A stretch of 12,742 nucleotides of DNA from an uncultured Peptococcaceae bacterium (lineage in GTDB: Bacteria > Bacillota > Dehalobacteriia > UBA7702): NCBI GenBank assembly GCA_937919295.1, contig CALFRX010000207.1:1-12742 (forward strand). The letters run 5' to 3'. Under the pieces are notes generated by a model, which did not search any database, was not told the origin of the DNA, and saw nothing but the letters and a program-made list of their open reading frames with translations. The position numbers were made by a program, and so were the translations under genes. Within the stretch, counting starts at the first letter, position 1. Each line of letters starts with the position of its first letter. Shown here piece after piece: positions 12,063 through 12,742 of the stretch.

Positions 12063-12742
12063 ATGGAAAATTTGATTGAAGTAGATGATCATCGCCGCCG
12101 CAAGGCCGAGTTGTCCTTGGCCAATGTGGTGATGTGTTTGTTGGTGATTTTTATTCACGTTTCCTCGGAGCCGGTAACTTTTCTGCTTAAGGATAGTTGG
12201 CAATATATCGCGGTGGCGACGGCAACTCACCTCGGGGGCTTTGCCGTTCCCGGCTTCATCTTTCTCAGTGGCTTGAAATTGTTCCTCCATCATGGAGACG
12301 CCATCCATTACCTTTCGTTTTATAAGAGACGTTTTATTGTCGTAATCATTCCCTATATAGTATGGTTTTGCGTTTATTTTATTTACTTTTATCTGAGTCA
12401 TTATGTCGTTATGGATATTGGTGCCATGGCAAAATCATTTTTTCTTGGTACTTTGGTAAGCCCTTTTTATTTTGTTGTGGTAATTGCGCAATTCTATTTG
12501 TTCATGCCGTTATGGCGCTGGTGGCTTAAAAAGGATAGGCCCCTCACAGCCCTGTTCATCGCGTTTGTCCTGATGATGATCAGCAAAAGCCTGCCGCAGT
12601 TGCTGTCTGCCATTTTCCCGGCTTGGCATTTCTCCTATAGTAATGTGTTGTTTTCGTCTTATCTCTTTTTTTGGGTCGGCGGTTGCCTGGCTGGCAAGTA
12701 TTACGAATTATTCTTCCGTTTGCTTTTTCGCTATGCCCGGCT
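12063..12742 (+). CDS. Acyltransferase-3 family membrane protein, 3'-truncated by window edge
   Basis: The frame runs from ATG 12063 to the right edge without a stop (226 residues seen). After a charged N-terminus come hydrophobic segments at about 18-37, 56-76, 92-112, 130-150, 163-182 and 196-215. The first ends with the FIHVS motif, whose histidine (H32) matches the conserved His of acyltransferase-3 proteins; GGFAVPGFIFLSGLKLF and FYKRRFIVVIIPYIVW are also typical. The family transfers acyl groups (often acetyl) onto envelope polysaccharides, glycolipids or other membrane-side acceptors; the substrate cannot be told here. It starts 68 nt after carB with no terminator seen between them, so readthrough from the car promoter is possible. 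The ribosome binding site is weak (GGAAG about 9 nt upstream). An ATG at 12040 is out of frame and stops after 11 codons. Confidence 0.85.
   Translation, partial: MENLIEVDDHRRRKAELSLANVVMCLLVIFIHVSSEPVTFLLKDSWQYIAVATATHLGGFAVPGFIFLSGLKLFLHHGDAIHYLSFYKRRFIVVIIPYIVWFCVYFIYFYLSHYVVMDIGAMAKSFFLGTLVSPFYFVVVIAQFYLFMPLWRWWLKKDRPLTALFIAFVLMMISKSLPQLLSAIFPAWHFSYSNVLFSSYLFFWVGGCLAGKYYELFFRLLFRYAR

Overview
The window looks like chromosome from a Gram-positive, low-to-moderate GC member of the Bacillota, most likely an anaerobic clostridial-type bacterium. The grounds are sigma-A promoters with near-consensus hexamers, strong GGAGG-type ribosome binding sites, a lipoteichoic-acid-synthase-like membrane sulfatase, an Rrf2 regulator beside methionine genes, and carB in single-CPS form. 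I cannot name a genus from the sequence.

Layout. Positions 1-1300 look accessory and more A+T-rich. They hold the 3' part of an unrecognised acidic protein gene (3-587), a duplicated copy of that gene's tail now left as a fragment (580-681), and a small XRE-type regulator on the minus strand (753-959). Divergent from the regulator is a 54-residue helical protein (1077-1241); a 14-bp-arm inverted repeat lies on the promoter between them. Positions 1319-4194 form a minus-strand methionine cluster: metA (its own promoter and terminator), then an Rrf2 regulator and metY (one transcript, one promoter). Positions 4390-6606 carry an LtaS-like sulfatase with its own promoter and a strong terminator. 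Positions 6736-11994 carry carA and a carB gene fused in frame to diaminopimelate epimerase (dapF), from a consensus promoter. The window ends inside an acyltransferase-3 family membrane protein (12063 onward), which has no stop before the edge.

How the genes work together. MetA, carrying the glutamate associated with acetyl-CoA specificity, should make O-acetylhomoserine. MetY then uses sulfide to turn it into homocysteine by direct sulfhydrylation. The Rrf2 protein has three spaced cysteines that could hold an Fe-S cluster and is the obvious candidate regulator. Neither met transcript has a leader long enough for a SAM riboswitch or T-box. CarA and CarB make carbamoyl phosphate for pyrimidines and arginine. 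The sulfatase and the acyltransferase suggest cell-envelope polymer synthesis and modification.

The most striking item is the C-terminal domain of the 1349-residue CarB protein. It is a full-length DapF domain that keeps the substrate-binding residues and the second catalytic cysteine, but has glycine where the first catalytic cysteine should be. A GTG preceded by AAAGGAGA lies exactly where a free-standing dapF would begin, which looks like a trace of the join or a weak internal start.
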